A model generated the notes under the pieces. That model saw nothing but the letters and a program-made list of their open reading frames with translations. It was not told where the DNA came from and made no database searches. A stretch of 44,261 nt of DNA from Streptacidiphilus jiangxiensis. GTDB taxonomy: Bacteria; Actinomycetota; Actinomycetes; Streptomycetales; Streptomycetaceae. The position numbers were made by a program, and so were the translations under genes. Below are positions 23,878-32,184 of this stretch, piece after piece. Position 1 is the stretch's first letter, and every line of letters starts with the position of its first letter. The DNA lies in contig NZ_FOAZ01000041.1 in assembly GCF_900109465.1 (NCBI RefSeq), positions 1-44,261 of the forward strand, given 5' to 3'.

Positions 23878-24627
23878 TCAGCGGGCCCGCGACCAGGCGT
23901 GTCGTGGATCGCCGACGGCGGCGGCACGGGCCGGGGCAGCGGTCCGGGCGCTGGCAGCGTGGGGGGAGACTGCGCGGGCGGCGCGGGCGCGGGCCGCGAC
24001 CTTCGCGAGCCGCTGGTCGAGTGCGGCCGGCGGCTCGTAGGCGAGATCGGACGCCACCGCCAGCCCGGCGGCGCGGAGCCCGGCCAGCACGCTGCGCGCG
24101 GCGGTGAGCCTCTCCTGTGCGGTTCCGGTGTGAGCGTGCAGGCGGCTACCGGGAACCGGCGCGAACCCGGCCTGCTGGAGCACCCGGCGGGCTGCGGGCT
24201 GGTCGTCCAGGAGGCGGACCACAGTGCCGTGCTCCGGGTGGGAGCCGATCGCGACCTGCAGCCTGGGCCGGTCCACGGCGTCCAGGACCTGCACGGCGCC
24301 GTCCAGGGCCCGCTCCGCCGCGGGGGACTCGGTCTCGGCGGCCAGGTAGTCGAAGGCGGGGTCGGCGTTGACGCGAAGGCCCAGCCCGCGCAGCGCGCTG
24401 ACCAGTTCGCGCAGGTGGAGGAAGACGCTGCCCTCGGTGGGGCCCAGAGCCCAGGGCGCGTCCGGGGTGCGGCGGGCGAACCCGAACTGTGCCAGGACCT
24501 GCGAGACCTTCTCGATGGCGGGGCTGTGCTGGCCCATCTGGGCGATCACACCCCACTCGGGGTCGCGGACCACCGCGACGTCGAACAAGGAGACAGGGGA
24601 CGGGGAGGACTCGGGGGAGTCGGGGAT
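23878..24627 (-). CDS. Hypothetical protein with two recurrent GF modules; probable ATC start
   Basis: About 249 residues. Module copy one is VSQVLAQFGFARRTPDAPWA through LVSALRGLGLRVNADPAFDY. Copy two is ARRVLQQAGFAPVPGSRLHA through RSVLAGLRAAGLAVASDLAY. The tail is Ala/Arg-rich and ends RHAWSRAR. The only canonical start near the beginning, TTG 24588, has no SD. ATC 24627 in the same frame follows GGAGG by five bases and adds PDSPESSPSPVS. I therefore place the start at ATC with moderate confidence. Function unknown. Confidence 0.68.
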   Translation of the reverse strand: MPDSPESSPSPVSLFDVAVVRDPEWGVIAQMGQHSPAIEKVSQVLAQFGFARRTPDAPWALGPTEGSVFLHLRELVSALRGLGLRVNADPAFDYLAAETESPAAERALDGAVQVLDAVDRPRLQVAIGSHPEHGTVVRLLDDQPAARRVLQQAGFAPVPGSRLHAHTGTAQERLTAARSVLAGLRAAGLAVASDLAYEPPAALDQRLAKVAARARAARAVSPHAASARTAAPARAAAVGDPRHAWSRAR

Positions 24628-24669
24628 GGTGGCCTCCAGGCGGGGACGGGCGGGACACGACGGGGACGG

Positions 24670-25107
24670 TCAGCGGCGAAGCGGCGCGGATGCGGGCGGC
24701 ACGGGCGTGTGGGGTGCGGACATCTGCGCCAAGGTGGCGCCGGGAGACCTGGCGGGCGGGGCGTGCTGGGCGGCCAGGGCGAGGGCAGTGGTGCGGGTCT
24801 CCTCGTCGGCGACCACGGTGTGGCCGAGCCCGGTGAGCAGGGTGCTGGCCTGCGCTGCAGCCAGCACCTGGTCGACCCACAGCATCCGCGCGGGCAGCCG
24901 CCAGATCCCCTTGTCGGGGTCAAGGGCGAACCCGAAGTGCCGCAACACCGTCGCAGGCAGCCCGGTGGAGTCGTCGTCACTGGTGGCGGCCACGAGACCG
25001 AGAGCACGGTCACGGGCGAAGGCGACATCCGCCGACTCATGACCGGGGCCGGGCGGGGTGTCCGTGGACCGGGCATCGTTCAGTGGTGTGCCGGGGAGAG
25101 CGGACAA
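24670..25107 (-). CDS. Hypothetical protein with recurrent GF module
   Basis: A 145-residue protein. TTG 25107 is chosen because GGAGG lies six bases upstream; the frame is open further but the extra residues are low complexity. A flexible N-terminus leads into ALGLVAATSDD and one module copy: PATVLRHFGFALDPDKGIWR, then LPARMLWVDQVLAAAQASTL and LTGLGHTVVADEE. The Pro/Ala-rich tail ends PASAPLRR. It is probably a paralogue of the next gene in the train. Confidence 0.72.
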   Translation of the reverse strand: MSALPGTPLNDARSTDTPPGPGHESADVAFARDRALGLVAATSDDDSTGLPATVLRHFGFALDPDKGIWRLPARMLWVDQVLAAAQASTLLTGLGHTVVADEETRTTALALAAQHAPPARSPGATLAQMSAPHTPVPPASAPLRR

Positions 25108-25189
25108 GCGGATCCTCCAGAGGTGAAGATGTCCCGTGGCGTGCCCCGTTGCCCCTCGGCCCTGGGACCTGGGCGCGCGGGGCGGGCGA

Positions 25190-25357
25190 TCAGCGAGAGC
25201 GCCGAAGCAGGGACAGTTGCAGGGCGCGGACCAGCTCCGTGCTGCCGGTCGGCCGTCCCTGCGCTGGGCTGGAGTTGCCAGGCCGGGGCGGACTGGATGA
25301 GGCGCCCGGCGGTGAGCCGAAATCACCGGCGCGGTCGGGGAGGCGCCTAGTTGTCAT
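25190..25357 (-). CDS. Small Arg/Ser/Pro-rich protein, 55 aa
   Basis: ATG 25357 lies inside the 3' end of the upstream gene (11-base overlap). The product is a low-complexity Pro/Ser/Gly peptide (TTRRLPDRAGDFGSPPGASS) ending in an amphipathic basic helix (STELVRALQLSLLRRSR). It fills the gap between two well-supported genes in the same direction. Evidence for translation is limited to position and frame. Confidence 0.45.
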   Translation of the reverse strand: MTTRRLPDRAGDFGSPPGASSSPPRPGNSSPAQGRPTGSTELVRALQLSLLRRSR

Positions 25358-25877
25358 CGGCGTCCTCGTCGCTGTCGTCGAAGGGCAACTCGGCGTCGAT
25401 GTAGCCGAAGTGGGTGCGCTCCAGCTCGTCCAAGGTCTTGATGTCCGGGTACAGCGCGAACGCGTCAAGCCGCGAGTGGAAGTAGCGCTGGACCTCGTCG
25501 TCAGCGCGGTCGACGCGGTTGCGGTTCAGCGAGGACTGCCGCGCAGCCTCAAGGCCTTCCGCCGCCGTGGCAGAGGCGGCGCGGACCCAGACACCGTTGC
25601 CGAGCTTCCAGACTGTCCGCGGGTCGTAGATCACCCGGCCGTACTTGTCGCGCCTGGGGCGGTGACGGTCGCCGTAGTTCCGCACCCGGGCCCGGACCGA
25701 GTCCATGGCGATCAACGCCCGTACCTCGGGCGGGATGTCGTCCTGGGACAGGCGCTTGGCCAGGGCGGCTTCGAAGTCGGCTTTGCGGAAACAGCCGTCC
25801 GAGCCGGTGACGCTGTCGGCGACCTCGTCCTCTAGCGCCGCGAGGAAGAGCTTCGCCTGTCCAGGAGAGAGCGTCAT
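25347..25877 (-). CDS. Hypothetical protein next to the ParB-like gene
   Basis: A 176-residue protein coupled to the ParB-like gene by ATGA. It is mixed-charge and soluble. The N-terminal part is helical (GQAKLFLAALEDEVADSVTG), followed by a basic beta-like stretch with many Arg/Tyr (RARVRNYGDRHRPRRDKYGR) that could bind nucleic acid. A Trp-containing strand (TVWKLGNGVWVRAAS) and an acidic C-terminus (ELPFDDSDEDADDN) follow. The pairing with a ParB-like protein suggests a role in DNA binding or plasmid maintenance, as inference. Confidence 0.75.
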   Translation of the reverse strand: MTLSPGQAKLFLAALEDEVADSVTGSDGCFRKADFEAALAKRLSQDDIPPEVRALIAMDSVRARVRNYGDRHRPRRDKYGRVIYDPRTVWKLGNGVWVRAASATAAEGLEAARQSSLNRNRVDRADDEVQRYFHSRLDAFALYPDIKTLDELERTHFGYIDAELPFDDSDEDADDN

Positions 25878-26689
25878 TCCAGACCACGCTCCTGCCACAC
25901 CTGGTCCATCTCGCGCAGCGCGCTTATGGCCTGCGCGATCCGCTCGCGCGTGACAGCCTGCTCGGGCGGGGCCAGAGCTGGGTCGTACTGGTGGAACGCG
26001 TCAGTGGCCGCCGTCTTGGACAAGGGGGTGACGGTCTGGCACAGGAGCTGAGTGCTGGCCTGCCGCTGCCGGGCTTCGTCCTCCAGACGCGCCGCTCGCT
26101 CTGCCACGGCCCCGGCCAGAGTGAGTTCGCCTTCCACCACACGGTTCGCCAGAGCGGGGTCGTCCTTGCGCAGCCGCTCCAGCTGGGCCTCAGCGGAGCT
26201 GGCCTGATTCTTCCGCTTCTTCGCTTCCTTGTAGGCCTCGTTCAATCCGATCGCGCCGCTAATGACGGAGTCGACGAGGTCGGCGGCGAAGCGCAGCACC
26301 ATGTTGGCCTGGCCGATGCCACCGAGTGACACCCCGGCTTGTTCACTGAGTGAACGCGCGGTCAGTTCATCGAGTGAACGGAGCGCGTGTTCATTCGATG
26401 AACACGCCTTGGCGGCGATCATCGCGGTCTGCCCCTTGGTCAGGCCCCGCCGCCGAAGGTTCACCGTCAGTGCGTAGCCGCCAGGGTCCTCGCCCTCGAA
26501 GATGACCTGCTCTGGCTCGAAGCCGAGTTCGCGGCAAGCCTTCATGCGGGCGCGTCCGTCAAGGAGCAGGCCGTCGGAGTCGACGACGATCGGCTGGAAC
26601 ATGCCGTCGTGCTTGATGCTGTCGACCAGCGCCTGCAGGTCGTCCTTGTCGGGCTCCGGGAAGAGCGCGAGGATCGGATGGGTCTGGAT
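25874..26689 (-). CDS. ParB-like protein with apparent ATC start
   Basis: A 271-residue protein with a ParB/sulfiredoxin-type N-terminal domain: HPILALFPEPDKDDLQALVD, then SIKHDGMFQPIVV and the typical LLDGRARMKAC (the DGRxR motif). After it come helix-turn-helix-like segments (LTKGQTAMIAAKACSS; SLSEQAGVSLGGIGQANMVL) and a long charged helix. It ends MDQVWQERGLE, a tail shared with the next gene upstream. There is no ATG, GTG or TTG before the conserved domain; ATG 26602 would delete its first 29 residues. ATC 26689 follows GGAG by five bases. Likely a centromere-binding, regulatory or modification-linked DNA-binding protein. Confidence 0.78.
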   Translation of the reverse strand: MQTHPILALFPEPDKDDLQALVDSIKHDGMFQPIVVDSDGLLLDGRARMKACRELGFEPEQVIFEGEDPGGYALTVNLRRRGLTKGQTAMIAAKACSSNEHALRSLDELTARSLSEQAGVSLGGIGQANMVLRFAADLVDSVISGAIGLNEAYKEAKKRKNQASSAEAQLERLRKDDPALANRVVEGELTLAGAVAERAARLEDEARQRQASTQLLCQTVTPLSKTAATDAFHQYDPALAPPEQAVTRERIAQAISALREMDQVWQERGLE

Positions 26690-26787
26690 GACAACTCCAA
26701 TGAGAGATGCGGGAGGATGGGGGACGCGTCCTGTCGCAGCCGCGGTGGCGGGCTCTTCGCAGGTCGAGCGGGTGGATGCGGGGTTGG

Positions 26788-27149
26788 TCAGGCGAGGCCA
26801 CGCTCGAGCCAGACCCGCTTCATCTCCGCCAGCGCCTGCCGGGCTGCGGCGATGACCTCGCTGGTGATCTCGTAGCCGGCCGGGGCCAGCGCAGCGCCTG
26901 GAGCGGATGGGTGCTCGCGGCGAACTGGATGTCGTAGTCGGAGGTCTCCGGGAGCCAGCCGCAGCGCACCCGCAGGCAGGGGCTGATCAGCACGGTGGTG
27001 TCGGCGCCGTTGTCGAGCATCGTCCAGCCGCGCTCGCGCAGCCGCGCCGTCCAGGCTCCCCAGGTGTCGCCGCAGCTGTCGCCGGCGAGATAGCGCGGGC
27101 TCACCAGCACCGTGTCCGGCTCCGGTGGTGCGTCCCGGTAGCGCGCGAT
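26788..27149 (-). pseudogene. Frameshifted DUF317-type gene with ParB-like-protein tail
   Basis: The frame begins just after the VirB4 stop, with ATC 27149 (GGGAGG ten bases upstream), CTG 27155 or GTG 27110 as possible starts. It encodes a DUF317 beginning: VLVSPRYLAGDSCGDTWGAW, ISPCLRVRCGWLPE and IQFAASTHPLQALRW. After ALRW, near 26886, the reading moves to another frame that continues APAGYEITSEVIAAARQALA and EMKRVWLERGLA to 26788. Adding one G in the GGCCCC run restores a single frame. The tail matches the end of the neighbouring ParB-like protein, so this may be a fused duplicate, a decayed gene or a sequencing indel. Confidence 0.65.
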
Positions 27150-27151
27150 GC

Positions 27152-28678
27152 TCAGGCGGCCTCCCGCAGCCGGGCCGGGGTGGCCTCCACCGGCACGGGG
27201 CGGAGCCTGGCATCGGTATCGAACAGCTGCAGCTCGGCGGGGTGCAGGGCATGGTGGGTCACGAACGACCGGCCCGCGACCTTCCACAGGCCGCGCCCGC
27301 GCGGGAGCTGGGCGACAGCGGCGGTCTCGACGCCGGTCAGGCCGAGCAGGTGGGCAGTGGCGGCGAGCTGGTCGGCTTCCTGCCGGTAGATGATTCGGGT
27401 CGAGCAGTCGGTGAGCAGGCCCTCGGCGAGCGCGCGGCCGCGAGAACCGGCGTCGCCGGCGGAGAGCAGGTCGGACAGGCGGTGGATCACCATGAGGTTG
27501 GCGATGCCGAGACCGCGGGCGAGCTTCCACTGGGACTGCATGCGCTCCAGCAGCGCGGTGTGCCGCAGCACGCGCCATGCCTCGTCGTAGATGACCCACC
27601 GCCGCCCGCCGGTCGGGTCGGCGAGGGCAGCTTCCATCCACGCCGACGCGCAGGTCATCGCGAGGACGAGGCCGGTGTCATCGCCGGCGGAGCCGAGGCG
27701 CGACAGGTCGATGGAGAGCATCGGCGCGGTGGGGTCGAAGGAGACGGTGGAGGGGGCGTCGAACATGCCCGCGAGGTCGCCGTGGATGAGGCGGCGCAGG
27801 GCGTGAGCCAGGTCCTGGGCGGCGTGGCCGAGCTGCGCGGTGGGGTCGCCCGCTACGTGGTTCAGCTCGTCCTGGTTACCCAGAAGTTGGGCGATGTCGC
27901 CGAGCAGCGGGGTGCGCTGCTGGGTGGCGGTGGTGTGGTCGAGGGCGACGTCGAGGGCGGTGTGCTCCATCGGGTGCAGGTCCCGGCCCAGCACGGTGCG
28001 AGCGAGGGAGCCGACCAGCATGAGGCGACGCTTGCGGACCTCGCCGGTCCAGTCCTGTTCGTCGAAGCCGTGGGGGCGGGCGGGCGCGTCGAGGGGGTTC
28101 AGCCTGCCGGGCAGGCCGGGCCCGAGCGCGATGGTCTGGCCGCCGAGCGCGGAGGAGACCTGGGTCCATTCGCCCTTGGGGTCGCAGGGCACGTAGATGC
28201 GGTAGCCGTGGGCGATGGCCCGCAGGGCGAGGGACTTCGCCAGCGCGGACTTGCCCATGCCGATGACGCCGGCGAGCAGGATGTTGGGGTTGGTGAAGCC
28301 GTCGAGCTTGCCGTAGAGCTCGAACGGGTCGAAGCAGAAGGAGCCTTCGGCGTGGACGTCGCGGCCGATGTAGATGCCGTGCGCCCCCAGTCCGCCCTCC
28401 GCGAGGAACGGGTAGGCACCCGAGGCGATAGCGGTCGTCATCCGGTGCGCCGCCAGCTTCACCTTGCCGCCGCGCGCGGATGCCGCACCGGGACGCCCCG
28501 CGACCGGGTAGGCGGCCCGCAGCTCGGCGCCGTCGGCGTCGCCCTGCCCACGGTCGCGCCGGGTGGGGCGCTGGTCGCGGGCGGTGCGCCGCGCCTCGGC
28601 GAGAGCCTTGCGGGCGGCCCGGCGAGAGGACCGGTCGGCGGCGGACGGAGTGAACAGCGGGCTGGCGCTGGCACGCAT
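27152..28678 (-). CDS. VirB4/TraE-type conjugation ATPase
   Basis: A 508-residue motor ATPase of the T4SS that powers pilus or substrate movement at the inner face of the membrane. A basic N-terminal region precedes the motor. Walker A is GVIGMGKS (137-144), CDPKGEW at about 165-171 is typical of the actinobacterial type, and Walker B is WVIYDEAW (361-368). MVIHRLSDLL and the Gln-containing YRQEADQL follow. It is shorter than Gram-negative VirB4 (about 800) and lacks the large N-terminal domain, as in SCO6879-like proteins. ATG 28678 follows GGGAG. All motifs are intact. Confidence 0.9.
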   Translation of the reverse strand: MRASASPLFTPSAADRSSRRAARKALAEARRTARDQRPTRRDRGQGDADGAELRAAYPVAGRPGAASARGGKVKLAAHRMTTAIASGAYPFLAEGGLGAHGIYIGRDVHAEGSFCFDPFELYGKLDGFTNPNILLAGVIGMGKSALAKSLALRAIAHGYRIYVPCDPKGEWTQVSSALGGQTIALGPGLPGRLNPLDAPARPHGFDEQDWTGEVRKRRLMLVGSLARTVLGRDLHPMEHTALDVALDHTTATQQRTPLLGDIAQLLGNQDELNHVAGDPTAQLGHAAQDLAHALRRLIHGDLAGMFDAPSTVSFDPTAPMLSIDLSRLGSAGDDTGLVLAMTCASAWMEAALADPTGGRRWVIYDEAWRVLRHTALLERMQSQWKLARGLGIANLMVIHRLSDLLSAGDAGSRGRALAEGLLTDCSTRIIYRQEADQLAATAHLLGLTGVETAAVAQLPRGRGLWKVAGRSFVTHHALHPAELQLFDTDARLRPVPVEATPARLREAA

Positions 28679-28706
28679 CGTGGAACAACTCCCTTTTCGC
28701 GGAGGG

Positions 28707-29141
28707 CTAGTGGCGGACCAGGCCAGTGAAGGCGGCGGCGCGCAGGTCGGCCGGGGTGGTGCTGCGGCGCACCCGGACCGCGGTGGCCAGATGGCGGCGG
28801 CAGATCGAGAGCCGGGGAGCGCCCTCGGGGTGCCGGGCCGCGCACTGCTCCGGCGTCGGCGTGCTGCCGTCCGGGCGGGGGGCGGTGTGGAAGGCGTCGT
28901 GGAGGTGCTCGGCGGCCTGCCACAGCCGGGTCCGGGCGGCGTGCAGGTGGTCTGCGCCGACCGGGTTCGCGCCGCGGGTGGCACCGGTGTGGGTGTCCAG
29001 CAGCTCGTAGAGCGCGGTGGTGTGGGCGTGCAGGGCGTCGAGTTCGACCCGGTCCACGGCTGCCGCGGGCTCGGGGAGCGCGGTGTGGTGGTGCACGTCG
29101 AGGGCGGCTGTGGCAACGTGGAGCAGATCCGGGTCGGACAT
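28707..29141 (-). CDS. Hypothetical helical protein between VirB4 and the SCO6880-like gene
   Basis: A 144-residue soluble protein with GAAGG before ATG 29141. It is His- and Ala-rich and helical (LHVATAALDVHHHTALPEPA; HLHAARTRLWQAAEHLHDAF), with two Cys (QCAARHPEG, SICRRHLA). In composition and pattern it recalls the helical unknowns at 5-7.6 kb (DDYLWHIEQVADLYKLCGEH). Lying between core T4SS genes, it may be an accessory of the machine, but no family is recognised. Confidence 0.75.
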   Translation of the reverse strand: MSDPDLLHVATAALDVHHHTALPEPAAAVDRVELDALHAHTTALYELLDTHTGATRGANPVGADHLHAARTRLWQAAEHLHDAFHTAPRPDGSTPTPEQCAARHPEGAPRLSICRRHLATAVRVRRSTTPADLRAAAFTGLVRH

Positions 29142-29183
29142 CGTGTCGGCCTTCGGCGTCAGGGGACAGGGAACGGGTGCCGG

Positions 29184-30647
29184 TCAGGGCCGGGCGAGGG
29201 GCAGGGCGGCCTTGGTGAAGGCTTCGGCCTGCTGGAAGTCCAGGCGCCGCAGGTCGAGTTGGGCGGTGACCGCGGCGGTCTCGACCAGGGCGCAGGCGTG
29301 GTCGAGCTGCTGGCTGGTCTCAGCGGAGACGGTGAGCAGGCCGGTGAGGGCGACATCGGCGTGGCCGGCGATCAGCTGGCGCTCGCGGGCCTTGATGTCG
29401 GCGTACTCGACCGAGTCCTCCTCGGAGTCGACCTGGCCGCGCCGGGCGCGCTCGGCGGCGTCCGCGATCACGGTGGCCTTGCGGCGGCGCACGTCGCGGA
29501 AGGCGGCGTTCATCTCCTGCGGCTCGTAGGTCAGCGACAGGGTGCGGCGCACTCCGGCGGCGAAGACGACCTGGTGCAGGAACCCGGGGCTGGTCTCGGT
29601 GCGCGGCCAGTTCTCCACCCAGTACACGGCGTGCCAGGCGCTGTCGGTCCGCAGCCGGTCCTCCTGCTCGACGACCACGACCGGGCCCGCGGCGGCGAGG
29701 TCGGCCTGCGGGCGCCCACTGGCGGACCAGCGGTCCAAAGCGGGGAGGGCGGCGGGGTCGTAGGCGGTGCGGACCACGGCGGCGACTTGCTGCGTGGTCA
29801 GCCACCCGGCCGGGGCGAGACCGGCGCCGCGCACCGCCTGCTCGGCGGCGGAGGCGAGCTGAGCGAGCACGGTGAAGGCCCCCGCCAGGCCGCCGCCGGC
29901 CTGGTTGGCGAGCCGCTTGGCCGCCTTCATGTCCAGCGCCACCGACAGGTACGCCTCGTGCGGGGCGGCGGCGGGACCGGCGGCGTCGAGCAGCTCGCGG
30001 TAGACCTGCGCGGCCTCCGGGGCTTGTGGGTTGTGGTGCTGCTGCCAGTAGCGGTGCAGGGCGTCGCCGCTGTCGGGGACGGTGCGCTCGATCACCTGCA
30101 GCCGGGCGACGTGCCCGGTCCGGGCCAGGGCGGCCAGCGCCCGTCCCCAGCCGGCCACGTGGGCGTCCTGGGTGCCCGGGTCGAGCAGCGCGAAGGCCCG
30201 GGAGGTGACGCGCAGGACCGCGGTCAGGGTCTGCTCGTGCGGATCGTGGACCGCGCCCAGAAGCCCGTCGGAGGAGGTGAAGGCGCGCAGCGACGCGGCC
30301 GTGCCAGGCAGGTGCAGCAGGCCCCGCTTGATCGGGCGCCGTCCCGGCCGGGCGAGCCAGACCAGCTGGCCGCGCCAGCGCCGCAGCAGGTACCGGCCGG
30401 TGATCGGGGCCCAGTCGGCCAGCGGGCGTCCCCGGCGCCGCAGGAGCACCAGGGCGGCCAGCCCCGCCCACACCGGGGTGAGTGCGAGCGCGCTGGGCAC
30501 CCCGCCCGCGGTGAGCACCGCGAGCAGGAGCAGCAGGGAGAGCGAGGCCAGCGCCAGCTGCGCCGGGCTCAGCCCGAGCAGCACTCCGCGGCGGGTGCGG
30601 TGCGGGAACTTGACGGTGGCGGCCGATTCAAGGGAGGAGACAGACAC
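29184..30647 (-). CDS. SCO6880-family T4SS membrane protein
   Basis: A 487-residue protein with two membrane segments near the N-terminus (about 25-48 and 52-68: AQLALASLSLLLLLAVL; TPVWAGLAALVLL), followed by a long cytoplasmic domain. Its organisation and motifs (PIKRGLLHLPGTAASLRAFT; KATVIADAAERARRGQVDSE; AETSQQLDHACALVETAAVT) match the SCO6880 family, which sits beside VirB4 in actinobacterial T4SS clusters and supplies the part that PrgI/VirB3-like proteins and the VirB4 N-domain occupy elsewhere. GTG 30647 has GGAAG eight bases upstream. Direct role is inferred from gene order. Confidence 0.82.
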   Translation of the reverse strand: MSVSSLESAATVKFPHRTRRGVLLGLSPAQLALASLSLLLLLAVLTAGGVPSALALTPVWAGLAALVLLRRRGRPLADWAPITGRYLLRRWRGQLVWLARPGRRPIKRGLLHLPGTAASLRAFTSSDGLLGAVHDPHEQTLTAVLRVTSRAFALLDPGTQDAHVAGWGRALAALARTGHVARLQVIERTVPDSGDALHRYWQQHHNPQAPEAAQVYRELLDAAGPAAAPHEAYLSVALDMKAAKRLANQAGGGLAGAFTVLAQLASAAEQAVRGAGLAPAGWLTTQQVAAVVRTAYDPAALPALDRWSASGRPQADLAAAGPVVVVEQEDRLRTDSAWHAVYWVENWPRTETSPGFLHQVVFAAGVRRTLSLTYEPQEMNAAFRDVRRRKATVIADAAERARRGQVDSEEDSVEYADIKARERQLIAGHADVALTGLLTVSAETSQQLDHACALVETAAVTAQLDLRRLDFQQAEAFTKAALPLARP

Positions 30648-30704
30648 GAGAGTGGCTTCCTAAGCGCAGGGGGCGGGCTGGCGGGCCGGGGACGGGGCGG
30701 CGGG

Positions 30705-32150
30705 TCAACCGCTGGTCGGTGGCTCTGGCGGCGGCATCACCCGGGACGGGCCGACCGGGGCGGAGGCCACCGGTGACGGCGCGACGGACGGCGCCGAGGT
30801 TGCTGCCGAGGGGCTGCGGGTGGCGGGGTCGGGGAACACCATGAGCCGCCCGGCCGGGGCCGGTCCCGACCCTCCCGCTCCCGCACCTTCGGCGCCGGGC
30901 AGGCCGCCGGTCGCACTGCCCTGGCCCGGCGTGGCCGCGCCGGACGAGGCGGCGGCAGCGGGGGAGCGGGTGAACAGGGGGGTGCCGCCGTCTCCGGGCT
31001 GCGAGGAGAACACCGACCGGCCGCCGTCCCCACCAGATCCTGTGCGGGAGTTGAAGCGGAAGCTGGTGGGCTGCGCGGCCGTCTGCTCCGGCTCGGAACC
31101 CGGTGCATCGGAGGGCCCCTGCGGGGAACCCGTGCCGTCGCCTGCGCCCTGCGCGCCGCCCGCGGCCGATCCCGCGGCGGCAGCCGCTGCCCCGGCGCCG
31201 CCGGTGGAGGCGGTGCGGGCGGTGGTGTACGCCTTCTGCGCCTTGCCGGCGGCGTTGGTCAGGCCCATCGCGGTCGACTGGTGCAGGTCGGCGTGCTGCG
31301 GGTCGCCGGCCCAGTGCACGAACCGGTAGATCGCGAACGGGCACATCAGCACCAGGGCCATCACGACCAGGCCGGCGAGCATGTCGGACAGGGCGCCGAC
31401 GCCGTCGCTTGTCTTGCTCTGGCCGATGGCGGAGACGCCGATCAGGAAGACGATCGTGATGAGCAGCTTGGAGAAGACGACGGTGGCGGTCGCCTCGATC
31501 CAGCCGCGCCGCCAGCGCTGGGCTGTCTCCCAGCCTCCTCCGGCCCCGGCGAACACGGCGAGCGCGACCAGGACCAGGACGGTGACCTTGCGGAGCATCA
31601 TCATGCCCCAGTAGAGGAACGTGCCGATCGCGCATCCGGCGGCGACCACGGCCGCGACCACCCAGCCAAGTCCGGTGGTGGCGCCGAGCTCGCTGACCTT
31701 GACCAGGCGCCGGATCGAGTCGTCGACGGAGGTCCCGGCGGCCTGGAACAGTCCGCTGGAGAGTGCGTCGGTGACGGTGACGGCGACCGAGGTGAGTGCG
31801 ATGGCGGCGAACGCGAACAGGACGCCGCTGAAGGTGCCGGTCACGGCTTGGGCTAGCGCGTTGCCGTCCCTGCGCCAGGCGGCGCGGATGAGCTGGAGGA
31901 TGAATGTCATCACGGTGACGACCAGGCCGATCGGCAGCAGCAGCTCGTAGTTGTGCCGGAACCAGTCGGAGTTGAGGTCGATGGCGGTGGTGGCGTTGAT
32001 GCCCTTGGTGGCCAGGTCGACGCCGCTGGTGGCCAGATCGCCGATCGAGCTGGCGATCCAGTCGCCGATGCTGCCGGTGACCGCGCCGGTCAGGCCGTCG
32101 GTGACCGGACCGCACAGCACGCCCATGCCGGGGATGTCGCAGAAGCCCAT
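30705..32150 (-). CDS. VirB6/TrbL-like polytopic membrane protein
   Basis: A 481-residue inner-membrane channel component. After a short N-terminus there are about six hydrophobic segments (for example LLLPIGLVVTVMTFILQLI, VTGTFSGVLFAFAAIALTSV, GLGWVVAAVVAAGCAIGTFL, VTVLVLVALAVFAGAG, VVFSKLLITIVFLIGVSAI, MLAGLVVMALVLMCPFAIY). The segment RFVHWAGDPQHAD follows, then a long Ala/Gly/Pro/Ser-rich cytoplasmic tail of about 190 residues. AGGAGG lies nine bases before ATG 32150. Order and size match SCO6881-type proteins. The tail is not Arg-terminated. Confidence 0.88.
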   Translation of the reverse strand: MGFCDIPGMGVLCGPVTDGLTGAVTGSIGDWIASSIGDLATSGVDLATKGINATTAIDLNSDWFRHNYELLLPIGLVVTVMTFILQLIRAAWRRDGNALAQAVTGTFSGVLFAFAAIALTSVAVTVTDALSSGLFQAAGTSVDDSIRRLVKVSELGATTGLGWVVAAVVAAGCAIGTFLYWGMMMLRKVTVLVLVALAVFAGAGGGWETAQRWRRGWIEATATVVFSKLLITIVFLIGVSAIGQSKTSDGVGALSDMLAGLVVMALVLMCPFAIYRFVHWAGDPQHADLHQSTAMGLTNAAGKAQKAYTTARTASTGGAGAAAAAAGSAAGGAQGAGDGTGSPQGPSDAPGSEPEQTAAQPTSFRFNSRTGSGGDGGRSVFSSQPGDGGTPLFTRSPAAAASSGAATPGQGSATGGLPGAEGAGAGGSGPAPAGRLMVFPDPATRSPSAATSAPSVAPSPVASAPVGPSRVMPPPEPPTSG

Positions 32151-32184
32151 GGGGCGGGTCCTCCTTCTTCCTTGGTGTGTGCGG

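Noticed and set aside
28563..30776. A 737-codon plus-strand frame opposite VirB4 and SCO6880-like genes
   Set aside because: Low-complexity Gly/Gln/Arg antisense sequence with no domain. The opposite strand has complete conserved proteins.
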